A stretch of DNA of 64,000 nt from Terriglobia bacterium (GTDB lineage: Bacteria > Acidobacteriota > Terriglobia > Terriglobales > Acidobacteriaceae): assembly GCA_020073165.1 (NCBI GenBank), contig JAIQFP010000007.1:147205-211204 (forward strand), in the 5' to 3' direction. The position numbers were made by a program, and so were the translations under genes. Shown here in pieces: positions 33,671 to 43,772 of the stretch. Positions within the stretch are counted from its first letter, which is position 1, and each line of letters starts with the position of its first letter. Below the pieces are notes generated by a model. The model saw only the letters and a program-made list of their open reading frames with translations, searched no databases and was not told the DNA's origin.

Positions 33671-35146
33671 CTACTGCTGCAACTCCGTGATCCCATCAAT
33701 CTCAGTGCTGGCATCGTTCTGTAGAATGTACGCCTTGCTCCCAGAAACTAGGTAGAACACCATATTGTTGGAAACGGTGCTGATCGTGCCCGTGGTCCGC
33801 CCGTTGCTTCCCACTGAATAGGTTCCCGACAGAGGACCTGGGACATTGATTGTTCCCGATGCGTTCACCAACTCATTCAAGCTGAGGTTCCCGGCGCCGT
33901 CCCAATTCAACGTGGCCACCCGGTCAATGAAGAAGCTGGAGTTGAATCCGTCCATTAGGAACGCAAACTGCCCGTTCATGCTGGCATTGGTGAACGAACT
34001 CGAGCTCTGCAGGTCCGCGCTTCCTTCCGCCACCGCACCCGCATCGGTAACCAGGAAGAACGCCCGCGACGGGCTTACCAGGTACACCACTTCGTTGGTG
34101 AGCACGCCCCCGGTCAGGGTCACGGCGGTACGCCCCGTAGTCGAGTCGACGTTCGAGTAGGTGCCCGTAATGGCCACGTTCGAAGCCGTTGTGCCGTCCA
34201 CCGCCGCATCCAGAGCGCCGGAACTGATGGTGCCGTCGCCCATGGCGTCAAACTGCCCCACCGCCCGCAGGTTGCCGATGCTCGTGGGAGTGTCGCCGTT
34301 GCCGCCAAAGGCATAGTTCCCGGAGAGCGACGCGTTGCTGAACGGGGCCCCGGTCTGTTTCTCTGCCCGGCCCAAGCCCAGAATGCCGATGTCCTCGGAC
34401 AGGAAGCGTATGTTGTTGGCATCGACCACGTAGTAAATGAAGCTGGAGGTAGCGGGCGAACTGTCGGTCAGCGAGCCTGTCGCCCGTCCGTTACCATCCG
34501 GCGTATTAAACAAGCCCGCGGTTAGCGTCAGGCTGCCCGCGGCTCCGCCGTCGCTCACGTCTTCGCTGCCTGACGTCACCACCCCGCCGGCAATCGTAAG
34601 CACGCCCACATTGCCGGTTGATCCTGCCGACGTAAAAGCCCCGTTGGTGGTGTGCATGCGGAACACGAATGTGCCGCTGGGAGGTGCACTGAACGCCGCG
34701 GCGGTTTGTTTCTCCGCGACCCCGGCCCCGGTCGCAAACGTGTCGGCTTCGACCAGGTAAGCCTTGGAAGTACTCTGCAGGGTCATCGCCAAGGTGATGG
34801 CGCTGGTGTCAGAAAAGTTCAAGAAGACAGTGGCGGTTCCGTCATTGCTGATGGAGTAGGTGGAGGTGTTCAAGATCGTGGTCGATGCGACACCCAGGCT
34901 GCCATCCACAAAATCATCCGAGCCTCCCGTGATGTGGCCCGCTCCATCCGCGGTAAACGAACCTATTTCGCGGAACTCCACGCCATTGAACAGGTCTTCG
35001 CCCGCCAACTGGTAGGCGTATTGCCCGCTCAGGCTGGCGTTGGAGAAGTTGCCTGTGGGCGGCGGCCCACCATTGTTGTTACTTGTTCCGCAGCCCACGC
35101 AGAACGCCAGGGAAACCAAAGCCAACGTCAGACCCAATGTCTTCAT
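33671..35146 (-). CDS. exported four-repeat protein
   Basis: 491 residues. The N-terminus MKTLGLTLALVSLAFCVGCG is a signal peptide with a Cys that may be lipid-modified (the box FCVGC is not classical). Four units of about 115 residues each start with FSNASLSGQYAYQLAGED, FSAPPSGTFVFRM, FSNASLSGNYAFGGNGD and FTNASMNGQFAFLMDGF, and each ends with a Tyr/Gly-rich strand. Beta-solenoid or Ig-like domains are likely. No ribosome site is evident. Acidobacterial genomes carry many such surface proteins; the function is unknown. Confidence 0.75.
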   Translation of the reverse strand: MKTLGLTLALVSLAFCVGCGTSNNNGGPPPTGNFSNASLSGQYAYQLAGEDLFNGVEFREIGSFTADGAGHITGGSDDFVDGSLGVASTTILNTSTYSISNDGTATVFLNFSDTSAITLAMTLQSTSKAYLVEADTFATGAGVAEKQTAAAFSAPPSGTFVFRMHTTNGAFTSAGSTGNVGVLTIAGGVVTSGSEDVSDGGAAGSLTLTAGLFNTPDGNGRATGSLTDSSPATSSFIYYVVDANNIRFLSEDIGILGLGRAEKQTGAPFSNASLSGNYAFGGNGDTPTSIGNLRAVGQFDAMGDGTISSGALDAAVDGTTASNVAITGTYSNVDSTTGRTAVTLTGGVLTNEVVYLVSPSRAFFLVTDAGAVAEGSADLQSSSSFTNASMNGQFAFLMDGFNSSFFIDRVATLNWDGAGNLSLNELVNASGTINVPGPLSGTYSVGSNGRTTGTISTVSNNMVFYLVSGSKAYILQNDASTEIDGITELQQ

Positions 35147-35339
35147 AATGATGGTGTGCAGCCGGTAGAAACCGCACCACTCCTTTGAAATTCGTCTCTT
35201 GGAAGACGTTATCCCTTTCTAACACAGGCAGGGCAGGAAAGTTCCTCCGGGAGGAGCCTTTTCAGTACACCAACGTGCCGGCCGCGGGAATTGACATATG
35301 GCAGGTGTATGAGATCCGAGAACTGCGAACCGGCAACGG

Positions 35340-35972
35340 TTATTCGTGCGAAAACTCGGCGGGACCGGATGAAAGCGCAGCCGCCTGCCTGACTTTCGGA
35401 ACAAGCCACACCGCCAGCCGGCACCCGAGCAGTATCAAGAGCACAAAGGCATACTGCAGCGGCTTGCGCAGGTCCGCTTTCACCAGCCACACATAGTGGA
35501 TCACTCCGGCGATTGCGCTGATGTAAATCAGACGGTGCAGCAGTCTCCAGCGCCGCCCGCCCAGGCGGCGAATCCAGCCGCTGGTGGAAGTAATCGCCAG
35601 CGGAATCAGCAGTACGAATGCGGTGAAACCAGCGGCGATGAAACGGCGCTTGCCCACGTCAGCCAGCATCTCGCGCAGATCAAAGAACTTGTCCAGCCAG
35701 ATGTAGGTCAAGAAGTGCAGCAGTCCATAGAAAAACGCGAACAGCCCGAGCATGCGGCGAAAGCGGATCATCCACAACTGTTTTGTCAACTTGCGCAGCG
35801 GCGTCACCGCCAGCGTAATCAGCAGGAAGATCAGCGTCCAGTCGCCTGTTGCGTGGGTGATAGCCTCGATGGGATTCGCGCCCAGATTCCCCGAGTAGGC
35901 CTTCCACCCCAGGCGCTCCAGCGGAGCCAGGCAAGCAAGAAACCCAGCGACTTTGAGCCAGGACAGTTTCAC
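35340..35972 (-). CDS. msrQ: MsrQ, haem-binding membrane subunit of methionine sulfoxide reductase
   Basis: 210 residues from a GTG that has AAGG upstream. Five to six transmembrane helices, with the ferric-reductase-like pattern GRRWRLLHRLIYISAIAGVIHY and the haem ligand histidines FFYGLLHFLTYIW and RLLHR. It donates electrons from the quinone pool to MsrP in the periplasm. It lies 10 nt after msrP, in one operon. Confidence 0.92.
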   Translation of the reverse strand: MKLSWLKVAGFLACLAPLERLGWKAYSGNLGANPIEAITHATGDWTLIFLLITLAVTPLRKLTKQLWMIRFRRMLGLFAFFYGLLHFLTYIWLDKFFDLREMLADVGKRRFIAAGFTAFVLLIPLAITSTSGWIRRLGGRRWRLLHRLIYISAIAGVIHYVWLVKADLRKPLQYAFVLLILLGCRLAVWLVPKVRQAAALSSGPAEFSHE

Positions 35973-35982
35973 GGCAGCCTTG

Positions 35983-36942
35983 TCAGAAATATTTCTTCAG
36001 GTCCATGCCGCTGTACAGGCTGGCTACCTGGTCATACCCATTGAACATCAGCGTAGGACGCTTGAAGAACTCACCCAGTCGCCGCTCTTTGGCCTGGCTC
36101 CAGCGGGGATGGTCCACGTTGGGATTCACATTGGAGTAAAAACCGTACTCGCTGGGTGCGGCCTTGTTCCAGGTATTGATCGGCTGCTCTTCGGTGAAGC
36201 GGATGCGCACAATCGCCTTGGCGCTCTTGAAGCCATATTTCCACGGCACTACAATGCGCAGCGGTGCGCCGTCCTGGTTGGGCAAGACTTCGCCGTACAT
36301 GCCGAAGCACAAGAGTGCCAGCGGGTGCATGGCTTCGTCCATGCGCAAGCCCTCCACGTACGGCCAGTCCAGCACCGGCACCCGCAGGCCGGGCATCTGC
36401 TGGGGATCGTTCAGCGTGGTGAACTCGACATACCTGGCTTTGGGAAGTGGTTCGGCCCGCTTGATGAGTTCACTCAATGAGAACCCCACCCACGGCACCA
36501 CGATGGACCAGCCCTCCACGCAGCGATGCCGGTAAATGCGCTCCTCCGGCGCCGCCATTTTGAGGATTGTGTCCACGTCGAGCACCTGCTTCTTCTTCAC
36601 CAAGCCATCAATGGTCACAGTCCACGGACGTGTCTTGAAGTTCTTAGCCAGCTCCGCAGGCCCTTCTTTGTCGGTCGAGAACTCGTAATAATTGTTGTAG
36701 TTGGTGACGTCCTTGTAGGGCGTGATCTTTTCCGTCGTCGAAAAAGAGCTTTTCCTGATGCCATCAATCTTGGCATTCGCCTGGACGACTTCCGAAGGCG
36801 AAGCCATCTCCTGCACACCCACTCCGGCCACCGCAACTGCTCCGGCGATTGCCGTACCGGCCAGAAATGCCCGCCGGTTCATATACAAACTCTTGGGGGT
36901 AATCTCCGAAGCCAGGATATCCGCAGCTTTCTTGATCAGCAT
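35983..36942 (-). CDS. msrP: MsrP, periplasmic methionine sulfoxide reductase (molybdopterin)
   Basis: 319 residues from the ATG preceded by GAGGAATTG. A twin-arginine signal ([14 protein letters not shown]) exports the folded protein. The molybdopterin cysteine is C141 in HRCVEGWS. The end has [16 protein letters not shown]. MsrP repairs oxidised methionine in periplasmic proteins, using MsrQ as electron source. All motifs are present and the length fits (~320). Confidence 0.94.
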   Translation of the reverse strand: MLIKKAADILASEITPKSLYMNRRAFLAGTAIAGAVAVAGVGVQEMASPSEVVQANAKIDGIRKSSFSTTEKITPYKDVTNYNNYYEFSTDKEGPAELAKNFKTRPWTVTIDGLVKKKQVLDVDTILKMAAPEERIYRHRCVEGWSIVVPWVGFSLSELIKRAEPLPKARYVEFTTLNDPQQMPGLRVPVLDWPYVEGLRMDEAMHPLALLCFGMYGEVLPNQDGAPLRIVVPWKYGFKSAKAIVRIRFTEEQPINTWNKAAPSEYGFYSNVNPNVDHPRWSQAKERRLGEFFKRPTLMFNGYDQVASLYSGMDLKKYF

Positions 36943-37099
36943 GAAAACAATTCCTCTATGACAGGTACGGGCAGCGCAACCCTCACGGATGTAGCTTGAA
37001 TCTCTATTAGATAAGACGCGGATAACCTGGAAAAGTTGCACGGGAGGGTGAGCTGGACACTTGCCAGCCGCGAGGCTTCGGCAAATCCCTCAGCCAGAC

Positions 37100-39634
37100 T
37101 TAGCGTTGCGCGCTGCTCAACACTTCACGCACCTTGCGTGACAGCATCTGCAAGGTAAACGGCTTTTGCAGGAACGCGGTGCCGGGATCGAGCACTCCCT
37201 GGTGAACGATCGCGTCTTCGGTATAGCCCGACAAATAGAGGACCTTGGTCTGCGGATGTGAGGTAGAAAGCTGTTTGGCCAGTTCGCGCCCGCTCATGCC
37301 CGGCATGACCACGTCAGTAATCAGCATATCGATGGTGCCCTGGTGGGCAGCTGCGATCTGCAGAGCAGCGGCTCCGTGGTCGGCCTCGAGTACTTTGTAG
37401 CCTTTGGCCTCCAGAGTTTCGCGCACCAACTGACGCACCGATTCTTCGTCCTCCACCAGCAGCACGGTTTCCGAGCCACCCGACGCGGCTTGGGCAGCCC
37501 GCACATGGCTCAGTGGTTCGGCCGCATCTTCCACCCGCGGCAGGTAAATGCGGAACGTCGTCCCCCGCCCCACTTCGCTCTGCACAAAAACATAACCCCC
37601 GCTTTGCTTGACTATGCCGTAGACCGTGGACAGTCCCAGCCCCGTCCCTTTGCCTTTTTCCTTGGTCGTGAAAAAAGGCTCAAAAATGCGCGCCTGGGTC
37701 TCTTTGTCCATGCCGTGCCCGGTATCGCTCACCGAGAGCATGACGTACGGTCCCGGCTGGATGTAGCTGTACTCGCGGCGAAGGTCATCATCCAGGCTGG
37801 CGTTTGCGGTTTGGAGGGTGATCCTCCCGCCGTCCGGCATGGCGTCCTTGGAGTTGACCACCAGGTTCATGATCACCTGTTCGATCTGCCCCGCATCGGC
37901 GCGCGTACGGCCGAGGTCGGACGCCAACCGCGTGATCAACTCGATATTTTCCCCGATCAGCGGACGCAACAGGCGCTCGATATCGCCCACGATTGCGTTC
38001 ACGTCCACCACCTTCAGTTCCAGCAGTTGCTTGCGGCTGAAGGCCAGCAGTTGCCGGGTCAGCGTGGTGGCTCGATCCGCGGCCTGCTGGATGGCTTCGA
38101 TCTTGGGATAGACCGGGCTGTCCCGTTCGGTCCGCTCCAGTAGAACTTCGGTGTATCCGCTGACCACCATCAAAAGATTGTTGAAGTCGTGGGCCACGCC
38201 CCCGGCCAGCCGTCCCACCGCCTCCATCTTTTGCGCCTGGCGAAACTGGTCTTCCAATACCCGCCGTTCGGTCACATCTTGTGCAATGATTTCCAGGACC
38301 TGGTCGGTTTCTTCCGGTGTGTTCACGGCGCGGCCACTGAGGCGCACGGTGATGGCATTGCCATCCTTGCGTCTCCACCGCACTTCCACGTCGTCCAGCC
38401 GTCCGCTGCGTTCAAATTCCTTCATCAGCCGCGACTGCTGCCCCGGATCCAGGAACACATCCCGCGTCGGATCCAGCCCCAACACTTCCTCGCCGGAGGC
38501 ATACCCCAGCATGGCAATCAGCGCGGGGTTCACATCGAGGAACTTGCCCTCCAAACTGGAGCGATAAATGCCATACACCGCGCTCTGCACCAGCGACCGG
38601 TAGCGCGACTCCGAACGCCGCAGCGCCTCTTCATGTTTCTTGTGTTCGACCGCGCTCGCCAGTTGCTGGGAAACGAAGGTGAGAATTTCTCGGTCCTTCT
38701 CCTGATAGCGAACATTGTCGCTGTAACTCTGCACCACCAGCACGCCGAAGGTGTTATTCGCCGCCTTCAGCGGAACTCCCATCCAGTCGACCGAAGGCGC
38801 GCCAATCAGCTCGACCTCGCCCTGTGCCAGCAGCGCATCGAAGACTTCCGGTGTGCACAGCAGCGGTTCCCCCGTGCGCAGCACGTGCTCGGTGAGCCCG
38901 CGCCCCTGCTTCTTGGGCGCGGGAGTGGGATCCTGCTCGTCCACGAAGTAAGGAAAACTGAGTAGCTGGGTCAGCGGATCGTAGAGCGCGATGTAGAAGT
39001 TGCGCGCGTACATCAGTTCTCCCACGATGTTATGAATCGCGGCATAGAACTGCTGCAGATCGACGGCGGAACTGGTCTTCTCCGCAATCCGGTAGAGTGC
39101 CGAGCTCAGCGTTTCTGCCCGCTTCTGTTCGGAGATGTCCCGGTAAAGCACGTACGACGCAACCCGGTTGCCGCCGATCATCACAGGAGCGGCAGAGATA
39201 AAAACGTCCACCAGGCCACCGTCCTTGTGCAACCTCTTGGTCTCCAGCATCACCTTCTCGCCCTTGGCGAGCATCTCCCCGATCCAGAGGGTTTCCGAGC
39301 CCCGGTCAGGCGGCACGATCAGGGAGTCAATGCGGCGGCCCAGCGCCTCCTCGGGCCGATGCCCGAACATGCGGGTGAACTCGCTGTTAATACGCAGGAT
39401 CTGGTAGCGATCGAGGATACTGATCGCCTCGGGGGTACACTCCACCAACTGCTCAAGATAGGCCCGCTGTACCTCGACATCGTCGGAAGCAAACGCTGGA
39501 GTAGGTGGAGGCTCTACGGGCGTGGGATCACCCGGGCATGAAAGCGTGGGAGTGCCGTGCTGCAGTGCCTCCTTAAGAAACCTGGCGCGCACAAGCTCAG
39601 CCAATTTCGCTGGCCGGGTGATCTTGTCACCCAT
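37100..39634 (-). CDS. hybrid sensor histidine kinase with PAS, GAF and receiver domains
   Basis: 844 residues; ATG with GGAGGAGATT upstream. Order: PAS (about 60-180), GAF (about 185-350), second PAS (about 355-480), then the His-kinase core with the phospho-acceptor in GGVAHDFNNLL (about 500), ATP-site motifs (NLVVNSKDA, DTGHGMDKE, GTGLGLSTVYGI), and a C-terminal receiver with D in ITDVVMPGMSG. No transmembrane helix, so it is cytoplasmic. No HTH regulator gene is adjacent, so the output is unknown. Confidence 0.92.
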   Translation of the reverse strand: MGDKITRPAKLAELVRARFLKEALQHGTPTLSCPGDPTPVEPPPTPAFASDDVEVQRAYLEQLVECTPEAISILDRYQILRINSEFTRMFGHRPEEALGRRIDSLIVPPDRGSETLWIGEMLAKGEKVMLETKRLHKDGGLVDVFISAAPVMIGGNRVASYVLYRDISEQKRAETLSSALYRIAEKTSSAVDLQQFYAAIHNIVGELMYARNFYIALYDPLTQLLSFPYFVDEQDPTPAPKKQGRGLTEHVLRTGEPLLCTPEVFDALLAQGEVELIGAPSVDWMGVPLKAANNTFGVLVVQSYSDNVRYQEKDREILTFVSQQLASAVEHKKHEEALRRSESRYRSLVQSAVYGIYRSSLEGKFLDVNPALIAMLGYASGEEVLGLDPTRDVFLDPGQQSRLMKEFERSGRLDDVEVRWRRKDGNAITVRLSGRAVNTPEETDQVLEIIAQDVTERRVLEDQFRQAQKMEAVGRLAGGVAHDFNNLLMVVSGYTEVLLERTERDSPVYPKIEAIQQAADRATTLTRQLLAFSRKQLLELKVVDVNAIVGDIERLLRPLIGENIELITRLASDLGRTRADAGQIEQVIMNLVVNSKDAMPDGGRITLQTANASLDDDLRREYSYIQPGPYVMLSVSDTGHGMDKETQARIFEPFFTTKEKGKGTGLGLSTVYGIVKQSGGYVFVQSEVGRGTTFRIYLPRVEDAAEPLSHVRAAQAASGGSETVLLVEDEESVRQLVRETLEAKGYKVLEADHGAAALQIAAAHQGTIDMLITDVVMPGMSGRELAKQLSTSHPQTKVLYLSGYTEDAIVHQGVLDPGTAFLQKPFTLQMLSRKVREVLSSAQR

Positions 39635-40071
39635 CGAATCTCCTCCCGCTTCGATACCAGAGCCAATTCGGATGGTAGATGGCCCGCTGATTGCTCGAAA
39701 GTTACGGAGGTAATTCGGCGCCAGTTGCGCCGCGGAGCGGCGCCGGAATACCGCCCGGGGTCAGAAGTGAGGCGCAATGAGCAAGCCCGGGAAAAGCAAC
39801 AGAGTGGTTGTGACACAGATGCGTCGGTGACAACCGCCAGGGCGCCGAGGAAAGCAGATCAACAACTCCACCCCATCTCCATTCGCACCCGTATGCTGGT
39901 CGAGAAACCACTGGTGCTGTGGAGTTTGCTCGCCTACTACCCGCGGTTGACACTCTCAACATCCAAGTGTCAACGGGCCGCCGCGCGCCGGCACCCCGGG
40001 CCGTGCTTTTTCAGGGAATTGCGCTAACCAGTACCCCCTCCATCAGTCCAACGCAGCGGCGGCCTATCCCT
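39635..40071. other. 437-bp divergent intergenic region
   Basis: No gene or RNA could be supported. Apparent frames are short and lack ribosome sites. Must contain promoters for the histidine kinase (leftward) and the permease operon (rightward). Confidence 0.5.
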
Positions 40072-41328
40072 ATGCGCATGCTGCTGGACACCTTCGGTCA
40101 GACCTTGCGTACTCTGTGGGCGCACAAGCTGCGCTCGTTCCTGACCATGTTCGGGATCGCCTGGGGTGTCGGCTCGCTGCTCCTGCTGGTCGGTGTGGGC
40201 GAGGGGTTCCGCAACGGCAATCGCAAGCAACTCGAAACCTTCGGTAAGAACATCATCTTCTTCTTTGGCGGGCGCGCGCCGGCGGTCGAGGGCAGCTTCA
40301 GTTCCATGAAGTGGTTCAACCTCACTTATGACGATTACCTGGCCATCCAGAACGAGAGCAAGCTCGCAATCCATATTTCGCCGCTGATCGCCCGCGACGA
40401 CATCCGCGCCGTCAGCGACTACACCAGCACCAACGGCCAGGTCTCCGGGGTGCCACCTGTCTACAGCCAGGTGCGGACCATTCCCTTGCAGGTGGGACGC
40501 TGGATCAACGATGAAGACAACACCGAACGCCGCCGGGTGTGCGTCCTGGGCCGGGAAATGACCCGCAACATGTTCCCCGGCCGCCCCGCCGTGGGCAGTT
40601 CGATCCTTCTCAATGGCATTCGCTTCGAGGTGATCGGCGTGCTGTCCATGATCGGTCGCGAAGAGCAGAATGCCACCAATGTCCGCATCTTCGTGCCCTT
40701 CAACACCATGCGCGAGCTCTTCCCGCTGAAGGGCGATAACTCACAGGAAGGCAATGCCCTTTCGTTCATCAACTACCAGCCGCGCAGCTTCGACGAGAAT
40801 GAAGCCGCCAAGGACGAGTTGCACCGCATCGTGGCCCGCAATCACGGCGGTTTTGATCCCACCGGCAAAGACATCTGGGAGGAGTGGGACACAGTCAAGA
40901 ACCAGAAGACCATGGGGACGATCTTTACCGCCATGGATTGGTTCCTGGGCGGCGTCGGGTTGGTGACCCTGGCGCTGGGCGCCATCGGCATCGTCAACAT
41001 CATGCTGGTGGCAGTCACCGAGCGTACCCGCGAGATCGGCCTCCGCAAAGCCCTGGGTGCGACCCACCGCAACATCTTGTTCCAGTTCTTCCTGGAGGGC
41101 GCGTTCCTCACACTGCTGAGCGGGGCGCTGGGGGTTGGGGGCGCGATGCTGCTGGTCTACCTGCTCTCGGGGGTGCAACTCCCGCAAGGGTTCGATACCC
41201 CCAAGATCGTGCCGGCGTCGGCCGTCGCCGCAGTGCTCTCCCTGGCGCTGGCGGGCGTCGCTGCCGGGCTGTATCCGGCCCGCAAGGCGGCCTTGCTGGA
41301 ACCCATCGAAGCCTTGCGTCAGGAGTAA
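40072..41328 (+). CDS. MacB-type ABC transporter permease 1
   Basis: 418 residues from the ATG at 40072; no clear ribosome site, and the frame is open upstream. An N-terminal helix RSFLTMFGIAWGVGSLLLLV is followed by a large periplasmic MacB_PCD domain and a C-terminal FtsX domain of three helices (LGAIGIVNIMLVAVTERTRE, IGLRKALGATHRNI). Such permeases form MacAB- or LolCDE-like mechanotransmission transporters. Four nucleotides separate it from the second permease. No ATPase or membrane-fusion gene is adjacent. Confidence 0.88.
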   Translation: MRMLLDTFGQTLRTLWAHKLRSFLTMFGIAWGVGSLLLLVGVGEGFRNGNRKQLETFGKNIIFFFGGRAPAVEGSFSSMKWFNLTYDDYLAIQNESKLAIHISPLIARDDIRAVSDYTSTNGQVSGVPPVYSQVRTIPLQVGRWINDEDNTERRRVCVLGREMTRNMFPGRPAVGSSILLNGIRFEVIGVLSMIGREEQNATNVRIFVPFNTMRELFPLKGDNSQEGNALSFINYQPRSFDENEAAKDELHRIVARNHGGFDPTGKDIWEEWDTVKNQKTMGTIFTAMDWFLGGVGLVTLALGAIGIVNIMLVAVTERTREIGLRKALGATHRNILFQFFLEGAFLTLLSGALGVGGAMLLVYLLSGVQLPQGFDTPKIVPASAVAAVLSLALAGVAAGLYPARKAALLEPIEALRQE

Positions 41329-41331
41329 GTC

Positions 41332-42582
41332 ATGACCCGTGACCTGCTAACCGAAGCCTACGGCGCCATGCGCCACAACCGCCGCCGCACCGCCCTGACC
41401 ATGCTGGGCATGGCATGGGGCATTGCCACCGTCGTGATCCTGCTGGCATTCGGCTCGGGGCTGGAGCGCGCCATCACCCTGATGTTCAGTTCCTGGGGCA
41501 CCGACGTGATCGGCGCCTTCCCGGGGCGCACTTCGTTGCAAGCTGGTGGCTCCAAGGCCGGCAGCGAAGTCCGGCTCAAGCTGGCCGACGTCGACTACAT
41601 CCGCAACGAAGTACCCATGGTCAAGGGTGTCACCCCCATCTTCGACCGGCAAAACGGCGCTACCATCCAGCATGACACCCGCACCTTCACCAATCTGTTC
41701 CTCACCGGAGTTTATCCCGTGTACCAGCGCATCCGCGGCTTTGGCGTGGCGACGGGGCGGGGCCTGGGTGACGACGACGAACTCCAGCACGCCCGCGTCG
41801 CGGTGATCGGCGATGAAGCCAAACGCAGGCTCTTCTCCGGCGAAGCCGCGCTGGGACAAACCATCCGCATCAACGGCGTGAGCTTCGAGGTCATCGGTGT
41901 CTACGAGCACAAGGTGCAGGGCGGTGACAACAACGACAACAGCATGGTCGTCATCCCCTTCAGCACCATGGGAGACCTCTATGACACCCAGTACATCACC
42001 GGCATATTCATGGACTATGAAGGCGAGGATCACCAGCAGATCGCGCGGGTGGTGCGTTCGGTGTTAGCCGCGCATCATAACTACCGGCCTGACGACCGCC
42101 GCGCCGTGTTCATTGCCGATTTCAAGGAAGACTTTGACGATTTCAGAATCGTGATTGTCGCACTGAAGGTCCTGCTTGCCTTCATCGGCGCGCTGACCCT
42201 GGGAATCGGCGGCATTGGCCTGATGAACATCATGCTGGTGTCGGTGCAGCAGCGGACCCGGGAAATCGGCGTGGAGAAAGCGCTGGGCGCCCACAAACGA
42301 CACATCCTTGTCCAGTTCCTGGCCGAAGCCCTGGCCATTACCTTCGCGGGTGGGTTGGCTGGCATCGCGATCGCCTATCTGATTTCCTGGGGCGTGGGAG
42401 CGCTGCCGCTGATGAGCGCCTTTGGCGACAACCTGCAGGCCGGCGACATCCATCTCCACATCAATGTCAGCAGCCTTGCCTTGGCCACAGTGATCCTCAG
42501 CCTGGTGGGTATTGTCAGCGGTATGCTGCCTGCGGTCCGCGCCGCGCGGCTCGACCCCATCGAGAGCCTGCGTTATGAATAG
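41332..42582 (+). CDS. MacB-type ABC transporter permease 2
   Basis: 416 residues, in an operon with permease 1; GGAG lies just before its ATG. Same layout: NRRRTALTMLGMAWGIATVV, an outside domain and the FtsX core (GGIGLMNIMLVSVQQRTREI, GVEKALGAHKRHILVQFLAE). Probably the partner half of one heterodimeric exporter of antibiotics, lipids or surface molecules. Confidence 0.88.
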   Translation: MTRDLLTEAYGAMRHNRRRTALTMLGMAWGIATVVILLAFGSGLERAITLMFSSWGTDVIGAFPGRTSLQAGGSKAGSEVRLKLADVDYIRNEVPMVKGVTPIFDRQNGATIQHDTRTFTNLFLTGVYPVYQRIRGFGVATGRGLGDDDELQHARVAVIGDEAKRRLFSGEAALGQTIRINGVSFEVIGVYEHKVQGGDNNDNSMVVIPFSTMGDLYDTQYITGIFMDYEGEDHQQIARVVRSVLAAHHNYRPDDRRAVFIADFKEDFDDFRIVIVALKVLLAFIGALTLGIGGIGLMNIMLVSVQQRTREIGVEKALGAHKRHILVQFLAEALAITFAGGLAGIAIAYLISWGVGALPLMSAFGDNLQAGDIHLHINVSSLALATVILSLVGIVSGMLPAVRAARLDPIESLRYE

Positions 42583-42633
42583 GGGACGGATCGCGAGTCT
42601 TGTAACTCAGCGGGGAAGAACTGCCCGGTATTC

Positions 42634-42996
42634 CTACTCCCCCGTCGCCAGCATCTCGCACACGCGCCCAACGCTTTCACGCTGTTCCCGGCTCAGGGCA
42701 AGAAATTCAAAACCGTGGCGCAGTCCGTCCCGGTAGCGCACCAGCGCCCGTACTTTCATGGGATGGGAGACCAGCGGCAGGGAAATCTCCATGGAGACGA
42801 CTTCGCCCGGCTCCAGTTCTCCGGTCAGGGTACCACCGATGCCGTCTTCGCCGATTTCATGGGATCGTCCCCACAGTGCGAGCGTCGCTCCCGCGCGAAA
42901 AACATTCACCAGCAGCCGCACGTCCAGCGCATGCCGCGCGTAACGGCGGCGCGCGTCGTAGGGCACGGGATTCGGATTGGGTGCCGTCCCGCTCAT
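42634..42996 (-). CDS. PilZ domain protein, c-di-GMP-binding candidate
   Basis: 120 residues. The start RRRYARHALDVRLLVNV has the R-x3-R of PilZ, and the next motif is EIGEDGIGG where D/N-x-S-x-x-G is expected; glycine/glutamate replace the usual first residue and serine, so binding may be weak. RHGFEFLALS completes the domain. A soluble single-domain PilZ. The target is unknown. Confidence 0.75.
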   Translation of the reverse strand: MSGTAPNPNPVPYDARRRYARHALDVRLLVNVFRAGATLALWGRSHEIGEDGIGGTLTGELEPGEVVSMEISLPLVSHPMKVRALVRYRDGLRHGFEFLALSREQRESVGRVCEMLATGE

Positions 42997-43059
42997 GACC
43001 TCTGTGTCCCGGCTCGGGAGCCCGCGAACTCCAGTGGAATATTGAACAAACCGTCGCGC

Positions 43060-43530
43060 CTAGTTTCCATGCAACCCGTACCCCGGTTCTAGCGGCAGCT
43101 TCCCGCCCACCCGCAGCACTGTTACTCCCCCAGTGATGGAGTACACATCCACCAACCCCACCGCTCCCGGGGTGCTTTCAACCTTCCTCACCAGATCTTC
43201 GTCGGAATTGGCGATGACAATCGCCGGGTGGTTCACCCGGCCGTGATTGGCCGTGGCGATCAGCGTACTCACCTCACCCTTGGACATGCCATAGACCTTT
43301 TCCAGCACGAGCCTCATCTCGGCGGACCCCGGATCGCGGGTCACGAAGGTCACCGGCCTGCCATCGGGCCAGCGATTGGTCTGCCCTTTGCAGAGCTTCA
43401 CCAGCTCCGCCAAACTGACCGCGGTGACACTATTGGTTTTGTTGGAAACCAGTGCCATGTCCTTCGACGCCGCAGCCGTGCTCCAGCCCAGGACCAGTAG
43501 CGCGATGGCGAGCACACGTTGACCCGGCAC
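43060..43530 (-). CDS. small periplasmic phosphate-binding-like (PBP) protein
   Basis: 156 residues from a GTG with GGAGAGG upstream; a TTG 21 nt earlier is possible. A signal peptide (VLAIALLVLGWSTAAASK) precedes VSLAELVKLCKGQTNRWPDG and FVTRDPGSAEMRLVLEKV, the pattern of PstS-like substrate-binding domain proteins, but only the one lobe. It ends PGAVGLVDVYSI... G. Stand-alone half-size PBPs are frequent beside other transporters; ligand unknown. Confidence 0.65.
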   Translation of the reverse strand: MPGQRVLAIALLVLGWSTAAASKDMALVSNKTNSVTAVSLAELVKLCKGQTNRWPDGRPVTFVTRDPGSAEMRLVLEKVYGMSKGEVSTLIATANHGRVNHPAIVIANSDEDLVRKVESTPGAVGLVDVYSITGGVTVLRVGGKLPLEPGYGLHGN

Positions 43531-43640
43531 AACCCTCTCCGCAAACGGCAATCTTCTGCTTGGCGTGCTCCTGATTGTCCCCCGAAGCGCGCGCGTGGCT
43601 CAACCGCGAAAAGGTCATGTACCAACGGAGCCAACAACGA

Positions 43641-43704
43641 CATTGAGTCATTGCGCTCCATGATTCAATGATCCGATGCCTCAATGATCCGATCGCTCAA
43701 TGAC
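43641..43704. repeat. period-8 degenerate array
   Basis: Octamers such as CATTGAGT, TCAATGAT, CCGATGCC, TCAATGAT, CCGATCGC, TCAATGAC follow each other. Similar in style to the period-7 arrays elsewhere in the window. Confidence 0.55.
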
Positions 43705-43772
43705 TTGGCGAACTCGCAACTTTTCCTCGCTCTTCCACGTATTTAGAATTAGAGGTTGCGAGGAGGTCTGCC

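Noticed and set aside
31966..33714. 582-codon minus-strand frame opposite citF
   Set aside because: citF has family motifs and an RBS; the reverse frame has none.
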